The notes: generated by a model not told the origin, from the letters alone. A stretch of DNA of 64,000 nucleotides from Symbiopectobacterium purcellii_A (GCF_052050035.1 NZ_CP189880.1:82953-146952), one strand, 5' to 3'. Shown: positions 36,501 through 45,272, counted from the first letter of the stretch. Numbers and translations: made by a program.

Positions 36501-37796
36501 CAGGCTCGATGGTATAATCTGAAGGATGTGGCTGCGGGTGTCTGGCTACCTGGGCTAGCTGATGCCTCGCGCAGCGATGCCATCACCCTTACAGGAAGTG
36601 ACGTACCGGACGAAGGTCTGACGCTGGAGTCCCTTCTGGGCAGCGACAGTCCCGTTGGATCCGGGAAGGGATATACTTTCGCCGGACAGAAAAGAATCCG
36701 GTACCTAGACGCTCAGGGTGAAGTGACGGATGGGATTCCGGCTTTTCCACCGCTGCAGGCTTTTACGGAAACCGCCGTGCTGGATGGCGATACCGTCAGC
36801 GCCTTGGCAGATAATTTTCCCGCAGACACGCTAACGTCCGCAGGATACGGTCAGTCTGGATATCTTTTCCCCCGTGCGGGCGAATCAGACAGTGGCTTGT
36901 GGACGGTTCGGCAGGGGTACGCCACTTATGGAACTACTGAGCACTTCCAGCTGTTGGTCGCTTTTCGGGAAAGCCCGCTTACCTGCGCCGTGCTGGTTAC
37001 TCGAGATGCGCATGACTGCGTGATAACGCAGATGGAAGATGGTGCCGGGTTTACAACCACCGCAGAGTATGACTGGCGTTTTCTGACACCGGCCAGCGTA
37101 ACCGATGCGAACGATAACGTGCAGACTGTCACAATGGATGCGCTTGGACGGGTCACCTCACTGCGCTTCAGCGGTACGGAACGTGGCGTGGCAGCGGGAT
37201 ACAGTGACACCAGTATAACCATACCGGATACAGCTGACGCCGCACTGGCGCTTGTTGCCCCGCTTCCTGTGGCGCAGTGCATGTTGTACGTGGCCGACAG
37301 CTGGACGCGTGAGGGTGCGGGAAAACTGCCGCCGCACGTGGTGACGCTGACCACCGACCGCTACGACAGCGACAGCTCACAGCAAATCCGGCAGCAGGTG
37401 ACGTTCAGCGACGGTTTTGGCCGGGTATTACAGGCATCCACCCGTCAGGCGGATGGTGAAGCCTGGCAGCGTGCGGAGGATGGCTCACTGGTCGTCGGGG
37501 CTGACGGGACACCTGCCGTTGCGCAAACGACCTTTCGCTGGGCCATAACAGGACGCACGGAATATAACAACAAGGGGCAGCCAGTCCGCACGTACCAGCC
37601 GTATTTCCTGAGCGACTGGAAATACGTCAGCGACGACAGTGCCCGTCAGGACCTGTATGCCGACACCCACCTTTACGACCCGCCCGGCCGTGAGTACCAG
37701 GTGCAGACAGCGAAGGGCTGGCTGCGTCGCACCCTGTTCACGCCATGGTTCCTGGTCAGCGAGGATGAGAACGACACGTCCGACGAAACTGACTGA
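33513..37796 (+). CDS. Tc toxin subunit B (TcB; SepB/TcaC-like)
   Basis: The 1427-residue protein forms half of the hollow cocoon that holds the toxic C-terminus of TcC and docks on TcA. The N-terminus is the SpvB domain (LTPPSLPSGGGAISGLKGNIASAGPDGAA, ILSIPLPISAGRGYAPSLALSYHSRSGNGPFGMGWGL). A beta-propeller gate follows, with repeated FG-GAP/VCBS-like motifs (VDLNGEGIAGILYQ, ADLNGDGYLEWVV, ADITSAGLIDLALI, ADIDGTGTTDLIYA) at residues about 400-660, then the midN/midC and Rhs-like strands. Size is almost the same as SepB (1428). Start ATG at 33513. tcC follows after 71 bases, in the same operon. Confidence 0.96.
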   Translation: MQNTEQPRLTPPSLPSGGGAISGLKGNIASAGPDGAAILSIPLPISAGRGYAPSLALSYHSRSGNGPFGMGWGLNLLAIRLRTLRGVPSYDGTDEYTGADGEVLVPVLTASGEPETRTATTLLGVDLGGNFSVNAYRSRTEITFSRMEIWMPVGDTGTNFWVIYEPDGQVHLLGRNAQARISHPADASQTAVWLAESSVSQNGEQIYWQYRAENESGCDATETSAHPDATAQRYPVAAWYGNKKAARTLPGLVTVPAATDWLFILAMDYGERDTATAPDWLMPGSGSWLCRQDSFSGYEYGFEVRTRRLCRQVLMFHCISALSGKEKETDLPKLVSCLRLDYNETSSVATLKGIQKVAYEPGGTIRSLPPLTFDWQNFIPPQAGVAEWQQRDDLANMNMLQPYQLVDLNGEGIAGILYQDGGAWWYRPPVRPAGDDTDAVTWEKAAPLFAIPTLRKGGILADLNGDGYLEWVVIAPGVAGFYARSPDREWRYFTPLSALPVEYAHPRARLADITSAGLIDLALIGPKSVRFYGGTGEGWAKARNTLQAAGITLPVPGKDEQVLVAFSDMAGSGQQHLVEVRPSGVCYWPNLGHGRFGLPVSLSGFSQPAATFNPDQLYLADIDGTGTTDLIYALTDRLDVYINQSGNGFAAPFSVKLPDGVRYDRTCSLQLADIQGLGVASLMLTVPHPVPRSWVCHLSVNKPWLLNGMNNGMGMNHALYYRSSAQFWLDEKADSAAAGKSVPASELPFALHTLCRTEVTDEITGNRLVSTVRYLHGAWDGREREFRGFGFVEVTDTDITDGQGTSGVISFPAVRRSWYATGLPPIDKRLADEYWQEDAAAFTGFTPRFTTGSGDDERAYSPDEERVFWLNRGLKGQLLRSELYGADESNQADVPYTVTENRPQVRMIDEVGTYPVIWSCAAESRTYSYERVSSDPQCSQQVLLSCDEYGQPLRQVSISYPRRSQPAASPYLDTLPDGLFGASFDEQQQSLRLTLQQARWYNLKDVAAGVWLPGLADASRSDAITLTGSDVPDEGLTLESLLGSDSPVGSGKGYTFAGQKRIRYLDAQGEVTDGIPAFPPLQAFTETAVLDGDTVSALADNFPADTLTSAGYGQSGYLFPRAGESDSGLWTVRQGYATYGTTEHFQLLVAFRESPLTCAVLVTRDAHDCVITQMEDGAGFTTTAEYDWRFLTPASVTDANDNVQTVTMDALGRVTSLRFSGTERGVAAGYSDTSITIPDTADAALALVAPLPVAQCMLYVADSWTREGAGKLPPHVVTLTTDRYDSDSSQQIRQQVTFSDGFGRVLQASTRQADGEAWQRAEDGSLVVGADGTPAVAQTTFRWAITGRTEYNNKGQPVRTYQPYFLSDWKYVSDDSARQDLYADTHLYDPPGREYQVQTAKGWLRRTLFTPWFLVSEDENDTSDETD

Positions 37797-37811
37797 GCGG
37801 CGTAACACACC

Positions 37812-37834
37812 TACCGGCAGCCTAACTGCCGGTA
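37812..37834 (+). terminator. Hairpin between tcB and tcC
   Basis: TACCGGCAG-CCTAA-CTGCCGGTA is a perfect 9-bp stem with a 5-base loop in the tcB-tcC gap, followed by ACTTTCACTT but no strong T-run. GGAGG before the tcC ATG gives independent translation. Confidence 0.5.
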
Positions 37835-37867
37835 CTTTCACTTGATACGGACGGAGGTAACCCACCC

Positions 37868-40693
37868 ATGAGCACATCACTGTTCAACAAAACCCCTTCA
37901 GTAGCGGTCCTCGACAACCGCGGCCTGATAGTGCGCGATATCGCGTACTACCGTCACCCTGATGCCCCGGACGTGACCAATGAGCGCATCACCCGCCATC
38001 AGTACGACGCCCGCGGCTTTCTGACGCAAAGTGCCGACCCGCGCCTGCACGACGCCGGGCTGGCGAACTTCAGCTACCTCACAGACCTGACCGGCAACGT
38101 TCTGCGTTCGCAGGGTGTGGATAATGGCATCACTGTGGCGCTGAACGATGCCGCAGGCCGGCCGTTTATGGCAGTCAGTAACATCAGCACCGCTGACGAC
38201 GGTACGGAGGACGGAAGTGAGGCGGTAACCCGCAGCTGGCAGTATGAGGACGCAACCCTGCCCGGACGTCCGTTAAGTATTACGGAGCAGGTCACCGGTG
38301 AAGCTGCCCGCATCACGGAGCGCTTCATCTATGCCGGTAACTCTGTTGAGGAGAAGGCGCTGAACCTCGCCGGAGCCTGTGTCAGCCACTACGATACAGC
38401 CGGCCTGACGCAGACCGACAGCGTGGCCCTGACCGGCTCCCCCCTCTCCGTCACCCGCCGCCTGCTGAAGGACGCGGATAACCCGGACACAGCTGCCGAC
38501 TGGCAGGGGACAGGCGCCTCCGTCTGGAACGACCTGCTCGATGCCGAAACATACACCACCCTGTCCACGGCTGACGCCACCGGGGGGATGCTGACCACCA
38601 CGGATGCGAAGGGAAACCTGCAGCGGGTGGCGTACGACGTGGCGGGCCTGCTGTCGGGCAGCTGGCTGACGCTGAAGGGCGGAAAAGAACAGACTGTCGT
38701 GAAGTCCCTGACATACTCTGCCGCCGGGCAGAAGCTGCGCGAAGAGCACGGCAACGGCGTGGTGACCACGTACACCTACGAGGCAGAGACGCAGCGCCTG
38801 ACCGGCATTAAAACGGAACGTCCGGCAGGACACGCCTCGGGTGCTAAGGTGCTGCAGGACCTGCGCTATGAGTATGACCCGGTGGGTAATGTCCTGAAAA
38901 TCAGTAACGACGCTGAAGAGACCCGCTTCTGGCGCAACCAGAAAGTGGTGCCGGAGAACGCGTACGTCTACGACAGCCTGTACCAGCTGGTCAGCGCCAC
39001 CGGGCGCGAGATGGCAAATGCAGGACAGCAGGGCAGCAGCTCACCGACCGCCACCGTTCCCCTTCCCACCGACAGCTCAGCGTTTACAAACTATACCCGC
39101 AACTATACCTACGATGAAGCCGGCAATCTGACGCAAATCCGCCACAGCGCACCGGCGACAAACAACAGTTACACCACAAATATCACCATAAGTGACCGCA
39201 GCAACCGGGGCGTGCTGAGCACGCTGACGGATAACCCGGCGGAGGTGGACGCGCTGTTCACCGCGGGTGGGCAGCAAACACAGCTGCAGCCGGGCCAGAG
39301 CCTTGCCTGGACCGCCCGGAACGAGCTGCTGAAGGTGACGCCGGTGGTGCGTGACGGCGGTACGGATGACCGCGAGAGCTACCGCTATGACGCGGGCAGC
39401 CAGCGCGTCCTGAAGGTCAGCGGGCAGAAAACCGGTAACAGTACGCAGACGCAGCGGGCGCTGTACCTGCCTTGGCTGGAGCTCCTAACCATGGCCAGCG
39501 GTAACACAGAAACGGAAAGCCTGCAGGTGATTACCGTTGGTGAAGCGGGCCGTGCGCAGGTGCGGGTACTGCACTGGGAGAGTGGAATACCGGAGGATAT
39601 CAGCAATGACCAGATACGATACAGTTACGACAATTTGACCAGCAGCAGTCAGCTGGAGTTGGACGGCGATGGCAATATCATCAGCATGGAAGAGTACTAC
39701 CCGTACGGGGGCACGGCGTTGTGGACGGCACGCAGCGCGGTGGAGGCGAACTACAAGACAGTTCGGTACTCAGGCAAGGAACGGGACGCGACGGGGCTGT
39801 ACTACTACGGGTATCGGTATTATCAGCCGTGGGTGGGCAGATGGCTTAGTACAGACCCGGCGGGGACGGTGGACGGACTTAACCTGTTCCGGATGGTTAG
39901 AAATAACCCGGTATCACTGTTAGATCCTGAAGGTATGGCTCCAAATCCAGCAGGTAAATCGGTGCTTGACAGAGCAAAGCTCTTTGAATCAAAAAATAGG
40001 CAAGCACAACAACCACCTTTACAATCATCGATTGTACAAAACGCATCAAGATTTAACCAAAAGGATGTTGTTAAATCGAAACCGACCAACCCAATTGTAG
40101 AAACCGAGTCGATTGCTTCGGGTTATCAGCAAAGAACAATGGAAAAAAATTCATCTGTTCACAAAAGAAATATCACCTCTCCGGAGATTGCAGAAAAAGA
40201 AAACATACAACTGAACAAGTATGCACTGCAACCAAAAGTAGTTGCCAAGCCCAGTGAAGTTAGAAAAGTGACAAATAACCTTGAAGTTGATGACAATGGG
40301 TTATCTATTGTCGCAGGAGGGTTTGAATTAAATGCCAAAACTTTTTGCACCGCTTTACTCAAGGGGAATCCTGTGGGGAGAGACATAAAACTAAACTATC
40401 CATTACCAGCACAAGCAGAGGCGTTCAAAAGTGTAATTCAGGAAAAAATATTGCAAATTGAAGCTGGTGAGAAGTTAAAAAAAATTGACGTTTGGCATAA
40501 TCCTCAGACAGGAAGAATACATATATTAGATGGGCAGCATAGATTTCTGGCTGCAGCCGAAAAAGGAATAGATATTGAATTAAATTGGAAGAAGCTGGGA
40601 TTCCCTCCATTCCAGGGGACATGGCGAGATACATTTTACTCAAATAAAACTCCAGCAAAAGAGGTTATTAAAAACCAGAAACAACGCGCTTGA
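37868..40693 (+). CDS. Tc toxin subunit C (TcC) with DGQHR-motif C-terminal toxin region
   Basis: Of the 941 residues, 1-692 are the Rhs-repeat TcC core that closes the cocoon: YD-type repeats such as YDARGFLTQSADPR, YEYDPVGNVLKIS, NYTYDEAGNLTQIRH, and the core end YYYGYRYYQPWVGRWLSTDPAG..NNPVSLLDPEGMAP, including the aspartates needed for self-cleavage. Residues about 693-941 are the hypervariable effector: an Asn/Ser/Lys-rich linker, then a folded domain (about 805-941) with IDVWHNPQTGRIHILDGQHRFLAA (D888-R892) and GTWRDTFYS. ILDGQHRFLAAAEKG resembles the conserved DGxHR segment of ParB/sulfiredoxin-fold domains. The base composition changes sharply to AT-rich at 39940. It would be delivered into host cells by TcA. 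The activity is unknown. No immunity gene is expected or seen. Confidence 0.93.
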   Translation: MSTSLFNKTPSVAVLDNRGLIVRDIAYYRHPDAPDVTNERITRHQYDARGFLTQSADPRLHDAGLANFSYLTDLTGNVLRSQGVDNGITVALNDAAGRPFMAVSNISTADDGTEDGSEAVTRSWQYEDATLPGRPLSITEQVTGEAARITERFIYAGNSVEEKALNLAGACVSHYDTAGLTQTDSVALTGSPLSVTRRLLKDADNPDTAADWQGTGASVWNDLLDAETYTTLSTADATGGMLTTTDAKGNLQRVAYDVAGLLSGSWLTLKGGKEQTVVKSLTYSAAGQKLREEHGNGVVTTYTYEAETQRLTGIKTERPAGHASGAKVLQDLRYEYDPVGNVLKISNDAEETRFWRNQKVVPENAYVYDSLYQLVSATGREMANAGQQGSSSPTATVPLPTDSSAFTNYTRNYTYDEAGNLTQIRHSAPATNNSYTTNITISDRSNRGVLSTLTDNPAEVDALFTAGGQQTQLQPGQSLAWTARNELLKVTPVVRDGGTDDRESYRYDAGSQRVLKVSGQKTGNSTQTQRALYLPWLELLTMASGNTETESLQVITVGEAGRAQVRVLHWESGIPEDISNDQIRYSYDNLTSSSQLELDGDGNIISMEEYYPYGGTALWTARSAVEANYKTVRYSGKERDATGLYYYGYRYYQPWVGRWLSTDPAGTVDGLNLFRMVRNNPVSLLDPEGMAPNPAGKSVLDRAKLFESKNRQAQQPPLQSSIVQNASRFNQKDVVKSKPTNPIVETESIASGYQQRTMEKNSSVHKRNITSPEIAEKENIQLNKYALQPKVVAKPSEVRKVTNNLEVDDNGLSIVAGGFELNAKTFCTALLKGNPVGRDIKLNYPLPAQAEAFKSVIQEKILQIEAGEKLKKIDVWHNPQTGRIHILDGQHRFLAAAEKGIDIELNWKKLGFPPFQGTWRDTFYSNKTPAKEVIKNQKQRA

Positions 40694-40742
40694 TATGTAT
40701 TAGTCGCGAATTGATCTGACACATGACCTTGAAAGGTTGATA
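40691..40742. repeat. About 50-bp inverted repeat, left partner
   Basis: The segment (ATGTATTAGTCGCGAATTGA... TGAAAGGTT) is the imperfect reverse complement of 45203-45255. It starts at the tcC stop. The remaining bases up to 40835 contain no gene but show related ATCTGA-type repeats, which may be ends of a lost IS. Confidence 0.7.
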
Positions 40743-40835
40743 TCTGACGACAATTAATCTGGCCGGTTTGTAATCTGAGATCACAACCAACCCCATTGTG
40801 AAGATGTTGTGGCTCTCACCAACAAACAGGTCCGA

Positions 40836-41938
40836 GCCCCATTCCCACTCGAAACGCAACAAAGCGGTAGAGGGTTATGCCACCAGTAAGTGCGTTAAAA
40901 ATACCTCATTGGGGGAACGATAGCCCAGCGATTTTCTGCCCCTTGTATTGAGTATGTGTTCGAGTTCGGCAATCTTACGATGACTGACCTGACTGAAGTC
41001 TGTTCCCTTTGGGTAAAAACGTCGTATCAGCCCGTTGGTGTGCTCATTCAAGCCCCTCTCCCAGGAATGATAAGGATGGGCAAAGTAGACCTGCGCCCCT
41101 GTGATTTGAGTAATTTGCTCGTGCAGAGCGAATTCAGGGCCGTTATCAGCTGTTAGGGTCTTAAACTTGCAAAAGGTATTAGCTTCAATGTCCCTGAAAG
41201 CAGCAACCACAGTCTCCGCACGCTTATTAGGCAGTTTGCGAATGATGACGGTTTTCAATGCTTTATCTACGATGGTTAACAAGAATGACTTCTGGTCTTT
41301 GCCAAAAATAGTGTCAATTTCGAAGTGGCCAGGCTCCTGTTTAAGCTCGGCTTGAGCTGGGCGATACTCAATACCAACACGGTTGGGAATAGGGCCTGAT
41401 TTGAGGTTTTCGGCATTGTACCTGTAACGTTTTCCCCGATGAGGAAGTTGCTGATATAGCTCCCCGCCAGCCTGTCTCTCCTACAGGATATAGCGATATA
41501 GCGTATTCTTGCTGACAGATATACCGAATTCCAGGTGCAAACGGCCACTGATGATTTCAGGTGAAGAGTGAGTGGAAAGCGCCTGCCTGATGAAGTTCTG
41601 AATGTGTGGCTCCAACGGGTAAAAAGCATTGTTTGGCAGAGGCTTATGACGGCGTTCCCGGGCCAGAGTGTCCGCCCTTCTACAGCAGTAGACACCATTG
41701 AAAGTAGGGTCGGTATTGCGTCTGAGTTCCCTGCTGATGGTCGAGCGAGGCAGAGCAAGCTCTCTGGCGATGGTAGCTTGGTTGACACCTTCACCACGCC
41801 GCTTTTCGATGTAGAACCGTTCTTTCTGAGTCAGATGTTTTCCCTGCATGCAACAGGCTCTCCAGTATGGCCAGAACGGTGATTTTATCCGACTCTGGCA
41901 AGTGGGTCACTTTGTTGCGTTTCGAGTGGGAATGGGGC
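40836..41938 (-). mobile_element. IS30-family element, type B copy 1
   Basis: The element is 1103 bp, the same length as type A, with ends GCCCCATTCCCACTCGAAA and inverted TTTCGAGTGGGAATGGGGC. It has diverged from type A at roughly one fifth of positions by eye. The right end lies exactly against a broken type A copy. Confidence 0.95.
40875..41849 (-). pseudogene. IS30-family transposase type B with a nonsense codon
   Basis: The frame starts MQGKHLTQKERFYIEKRRGEG and is uninterrupted for 122 residues. There a CAG codon (present as CTGCAGGAG in copy B2) has become TAG (41478-41480). Downstream the same frame continues without damage through EIDTIFGKDQ, TADNGPEFALH and WERGLNEHTNG to FLTHLLVA. 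A single C-to-T change thus inactivates it, unless suppressed. The length would be 324 residues. Confidence 0.92.
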
Positions 41939-42388
41939 TTCCTGCTGACGGTGGTCGATAAAGCCGTCAAGCTGGTCATCATTCGCAAACTGCCCAACAA
42001 GCGAGCAGAGACAGTGGTAGCGGCCTTCAGGGACATCGTTGCCAATACCTTCTGCGAGTTTAAAACCCTGACTGCTGACAACGGTTCTGAATTTTCCCAG
42101 CACGGGGAAATTACAAAAGTCACGGGGGCACCGGTCTACTTTGCCCGGCCATATCATTCCTGGGAACGCGGGTTGAATGAGCATACCAACGGGCTGATAC
42201 GGCGTTTTTACCCGAAGGGAACGGACTTCAATTATGTCACCCATCGCAAGGTTGCAGCACTCGAACACCTGCTCAATACGCGAGGCAGAAAATCGCTGGG
42301 TTATCGTTCTCCAAATGAGGTATTTTTAACGCACTTACAGGCGGCATAATGCTCTACCGTTTTGTTGCGTTTCGACTGGGAATGGGGC
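41939..42388 (+). mobile_element. IS30 type A fragment (3' part)
   Basis: The fragment begins in mid-gene (FLLTVVDKAVKL...) directly after the B1 end and keeps the right end (GACTGGGAATGGGGC at 42388). Its transposase portion covers 41939-42349, with the second Asp and Glu regions but not the first. The upstream part has been deleted at the precise B1 end. Confidence 0.92.
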
Positions 42389-43182
42389 CTCTGGCCCGGG
42401 GACGCCGTCATAAGCCTCTGCCAAACAATGCTTTTTACCCGTTGGAGCCACACATTCAGAACTTCATCAGGCAGGCGCTTTCCACTCACTCTTCACCTGA
42501 AATCATCAGTGGCCGTTTGCACCTGGAATTCGGTATATCTGTCAGCAAGAATACGCTATATCTCTATATCCTGCAGGAGAGACAGGCTGGCGGGGAGCTA
42601 TATCAGCAACTTCCTCATCGGGGAAAACGTTACAGGTACAATGCCGAAAACCTCAAATCAGGCCCTATTCCCAACCGTGTTGGTATTGAGTATCGCCCAG
42701 CTCAAGCCGAGCTTAAACAGGAGCCTGGCCACTTCGAAATTGACACTATTTTTGGCAAAGACCAGAAGTCATTCTTGTTAACCATCGTAGATAAAGCATT
42801 GAAAACCGTCATCATTCGCAAACTGCCTAATAAGCGTGCGGAGACTGTGGTTGCTGCTTTCAGGGACATTGAAGCTAATACCTTTTGCAAGTTTAAGACC
42901 CTAACAGCTGATAACGGCCCTGAATTCGCTCTGCACGAGCAAATTACTCAAATCACAGGGGCGCAGGTCTACTTTGCCCATCCTTATCATTCCTGGGAGA
43001 GGGGCTTGAATGAGCACACCAACGGGCTGATACGACGTTTTTACCCAAAGGGAACAGACTTCAGTCAGGTCAGTCATCGTAAGATTGCCGAACTCGAACA
43101 CATACTCAATACAAGGGGCAGAAAATCGCTGGGCTATCGTTCCTCCAATGAGGTATTTTTAACGCACTTACTGGTGGCATAA
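42389..43182 (+). pseudogene. IS30-family transposase type B, N-terminally truncated
   Basis: About 263 residues of the B transposase remain, with an intact DDE core (EIDTIFGKDQ, TADNGPEFALH, WERGLNEHTNG) and without the stop codon found in copy B1. The N-terminal helix-turn-helix that binds the ends is lost. The open frame extends upstream into the preceding IS30 terminal repeat, giving a chimeric ATG at 42349 that is accidental. Confidence 0.9.
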
Positions 43183-43221
43183 GCCTCTACCGTTTTGTTG
43201 CGTTTCGAGTGGGAATGGGGC
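42389..43221 (+). mobile_element. IS30 type B fragment, copy 2 (3' part)
   Basis: It begins in mid-gene (LARGRRHKPLPNNAF...) exactly at the end of the type A fragment and runs to its own right end TTTCGAGTGGGAATGGGGC at 43221. The first 62 or so codons and the left end are missing. Confidence 0.92.
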
Positions 43222-43512
43222 GATGACTGTTTCCAGGGTCGAGTCATGATCACAGCTCACGGTAATGGGACGGTTATCCGAAGACTGGATAAGCGAAGCG
43301 GCTGTGTGGGCGAGGGAGGTCTTACCTACTCCGCGATCGCCATAGATGAACACATGTCGGCCCGGTGAATGAAGTGCCAGTTGTATCGTCTCCAACTGCT
43401 TATCCCGCCCAAAGAGTTTTTCAGGTGTACGCACTGGCACACTGAGAGTAAGCACTTCATTGAGCCGGGTGGCAAAAGTTGGTAAGTCGCAACCTGCAAT
43501 AGCCATGTCCAT
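43222..43512 (-). pseudogene. AAA-type ATPase, N-terminal fragment
   Basis: The first 97 residues of an ATP-binding protein are present (MDMAIAGCDLPTFATRLNEVL...). A Walker A motif lies in VFIYGDRGVGKTSLAHT and is preceded by LFGRDKQLETIQLAL, a layout typical of STAND/ORC-like AAA ATPases. The gene is cut at 43222 by the IS30 end, after DSTLETVI, so Walker B and sensor motifs are missing. Function cannot be assigned. Confidence 0.75.
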
Positions 43513-43879
43513 TCACTCCGATAAGATGATTTAGGGGCTATTATACTGATTTCCTGAAAGCGGGTGCATGGCAACACAGTCTAAATGCAGAAAGTAAATT
43601 ACATAAGCAGGAGTAGATGAGAGACATAGATGGAATTAACTATTCATGTCTGGGAAAAGTGTGGTTTGCTGGAAGGGGATAGCACCTGAATGGCAAATGA
43701 AGCGTGAAATGCTTTCACCAGCATATACAACTCGCTGGTCTGAACTGCCAGTTGCGAAACTATGAGCCACAAAGAGGTTGAAAAAAAGTGGTGATTTCAG
43801 TGTGAAATAATTTTTAATTTTCCTTTATAATCAAAAGAATAATCATGAAATCAGCATGGTGAAAAATATAAAAAGGATG
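43513..43879. other. Intergenic stretch, no gene seen
   Basis: This is the upstream region of the truncated ATPase gene plus AT-rich sequence up to the IS256 element. There is no long open frame with coding character and no clear repeat. Confidence 0.5.
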
Positions 43880-45194
43880 GAGCCTGTACATAGATTTGTG
43901 TAATTGCCTGATTTTGATATGTTCAATCCAACATCAAAAACAGGTTAATTTATGGACGAAAAACAGTTGCAGGCCCTGGCTAACGAACTGGCCAAAAATC
44001 TCAAAACCCCTGACGATCTCAACCAGTTCGATCGCCTGCTGAAAAAAATCAGCGTCGAGGCGGCGCTCAACGCCGAAATGACCCATCATCTCGGCTACGA
44101 TAAAAATCAGCCCAGACCGGCGACCAACGCCCGCAACGGCTATACCCAAAAGACGGTTATCACTGGCGATGGCCCGCTGGAGCTGCGTACACCGCGCGAT
44201 CGTGATGGCTCTTTCGAACCGCAACTGGTTAAGAAAAACCAGACCCGGATCACCGGAATGGATAACCAGATTTTATCGTTGTACGCCAAAGGGATGACCA
44301 CCCGCGAGATAGCAGCAGCGTTCAAAGAGCTGTATGACGCTGATGTCTCTCCGGCGCTGGTCTCGAAGGTCACCGACGCCGTAATGGAGCAGGTTACCGA
44401 ATGGCAGAGTCGTCCACTGGACGCAGTCTATCCCATTGTTTATCTTGACTGTATCGTCCTGAAGGTCCGGCAGGACAGTCGCGTCATCAATAAATCCGTG
44501 TTCCTGGCCCTGGGTATCAACATCGAAGGCCAGAAAGAACTGCTGGGTATGTGGCTGGCTGAAAACGAGGGCGCGAAATTCTGGCTCAATGTGCTGACAG
44601 AACTAAAAAACCGCGGCCTGAACGATATCCTCATCGCCTGTGTCGACGGTCTGAAAGGCTTCCCGGACGCCATCAACACGGTGTATCCGGAAGCCCGTAT
44701 CCAGCTGTGCATCGTACATATGGTGCGCAACAGCCTGCGGTTCGTCTCCTGGAAGGACTACAAAGCCGTCACCCGTGACCTGAAAGCCATCTATCAGGCC
44801 CCCACGGAAGAAGCAGGCCAGCAGGCGCTGGAAGCGTTCGCCAGCGCCTGGGACAGTCGCTACCCGCAGATAAGTCGGAGCTGGCAGTCAAACTGGGCCA
44901 ACCTGGCGACGTTCTTCGCTTACCCGGCGGACATCCGCAAGGTTATCTACACGACGAATGCCATAGAGTCGCTGAACAGCGTGATCCGGCATGCCATCAA
45001 AAAGCGTAATGTGTTCCCGACGGACGACGCAGTGAAAAAGGTGGTGTGGCTGTCAATCCAGGCAGCATCACAGAAATGGACGATGCCGCTGAGGGACTGG
45101 CGTATGGCGATGAGCCGCTTTATTATCGAGTTCGGTGACCGCCTGGACGGTCACTACTGAGAAAAGGCATTTACACAGAATCGTGTACAGGGTC
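43880..45194 (+). mobile_element. Complete IS256-family element
   Basis: The element of 1315 bp has ends GAGCCTGTACATAGATTTGT and inverted GACCCTGTACACGATTCTGT. No direct target repeat is obvious. The same type is present as degenerate copies inside both arms of the 4.4-kb inverted repeat. Confidence 0.92.
43952..45160 (+). CDS. IS256-family (mutator-type) transposase
   Basis: The 402-residue enzyme is intact. It starts MDEKQLQALANELAKNL, with ATG at 43952. The conserved N-terminal domain includes EMTHHLGYDK. The catalytic triad appears in YLDCIVLKVRQ (Asp), ACVDGLKGFPDAI (Asp) and TTNAIESLNSVIR (Glu), and the C-terminal domain ends GDRLDGHY. It is the only full-length copy in the window and could supply transposase for the two defective copies. 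Confidence 0.95.
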   Translation: MDEKQLQALANELAKNLKTPDDLNQFDRLLKKISVEAALNAEMTHHLGYDKNQPRPATNARNGYTQKTVITGDGPLELRTPRDRDGSFEPQLVKKNQTRITGMDNQILSLYAKGMTTREIAAAFKELYDADVSPALVSKVTDAVMEQVTEWQSRPLDAVYPIVYLDCIVLKVRQDSRVINKSVFLALGINIEGQKELLGMWLAENEGAKFWLNVLTELKNRGLNDILIACVDGLKGFPDAINTVYPEARIQLCIVHMVRNSLRFVSWKDYKAVTRDLKAIYQAPTEEAGQQALEAFASAWDSRYPQISRSWQSNWANLATFFAYPADIRKVIYTTNAIESLNSVIRHAIKKRNVFPTDDAVKKVVWLSIQAASQKWTMPLRDWRMAMSRFIIEFGDRLDGHY

Positions 45195-45202
45195 AAACCG
45201 GT

Positions 45203-45255
45203 AACTCTAAACCTTTCAATGTAATGTGTCAGATCAAGTCGCGACTAATACATAT
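45203..45255. repeat. About 50-bp inverted repeat, right partner
   Basis: It is the reverse complement (imperfect) of 40691-40742, with CAGATCAAGTCGCGACTAAT as the best-conserved core. It lies between the IS256 element and the parB stop. Confidence 0.7.
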
Positions 45256-45272
45256 CTGGCATCCTTTTTTCC

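Noticed and set aside
41867..42349. Apparent 160-residue transposase starting at 41867
   Set aside because: The first 24 residues come from reading through the terminal repeat of the preceding IS30; only the rest is genuine transposase.
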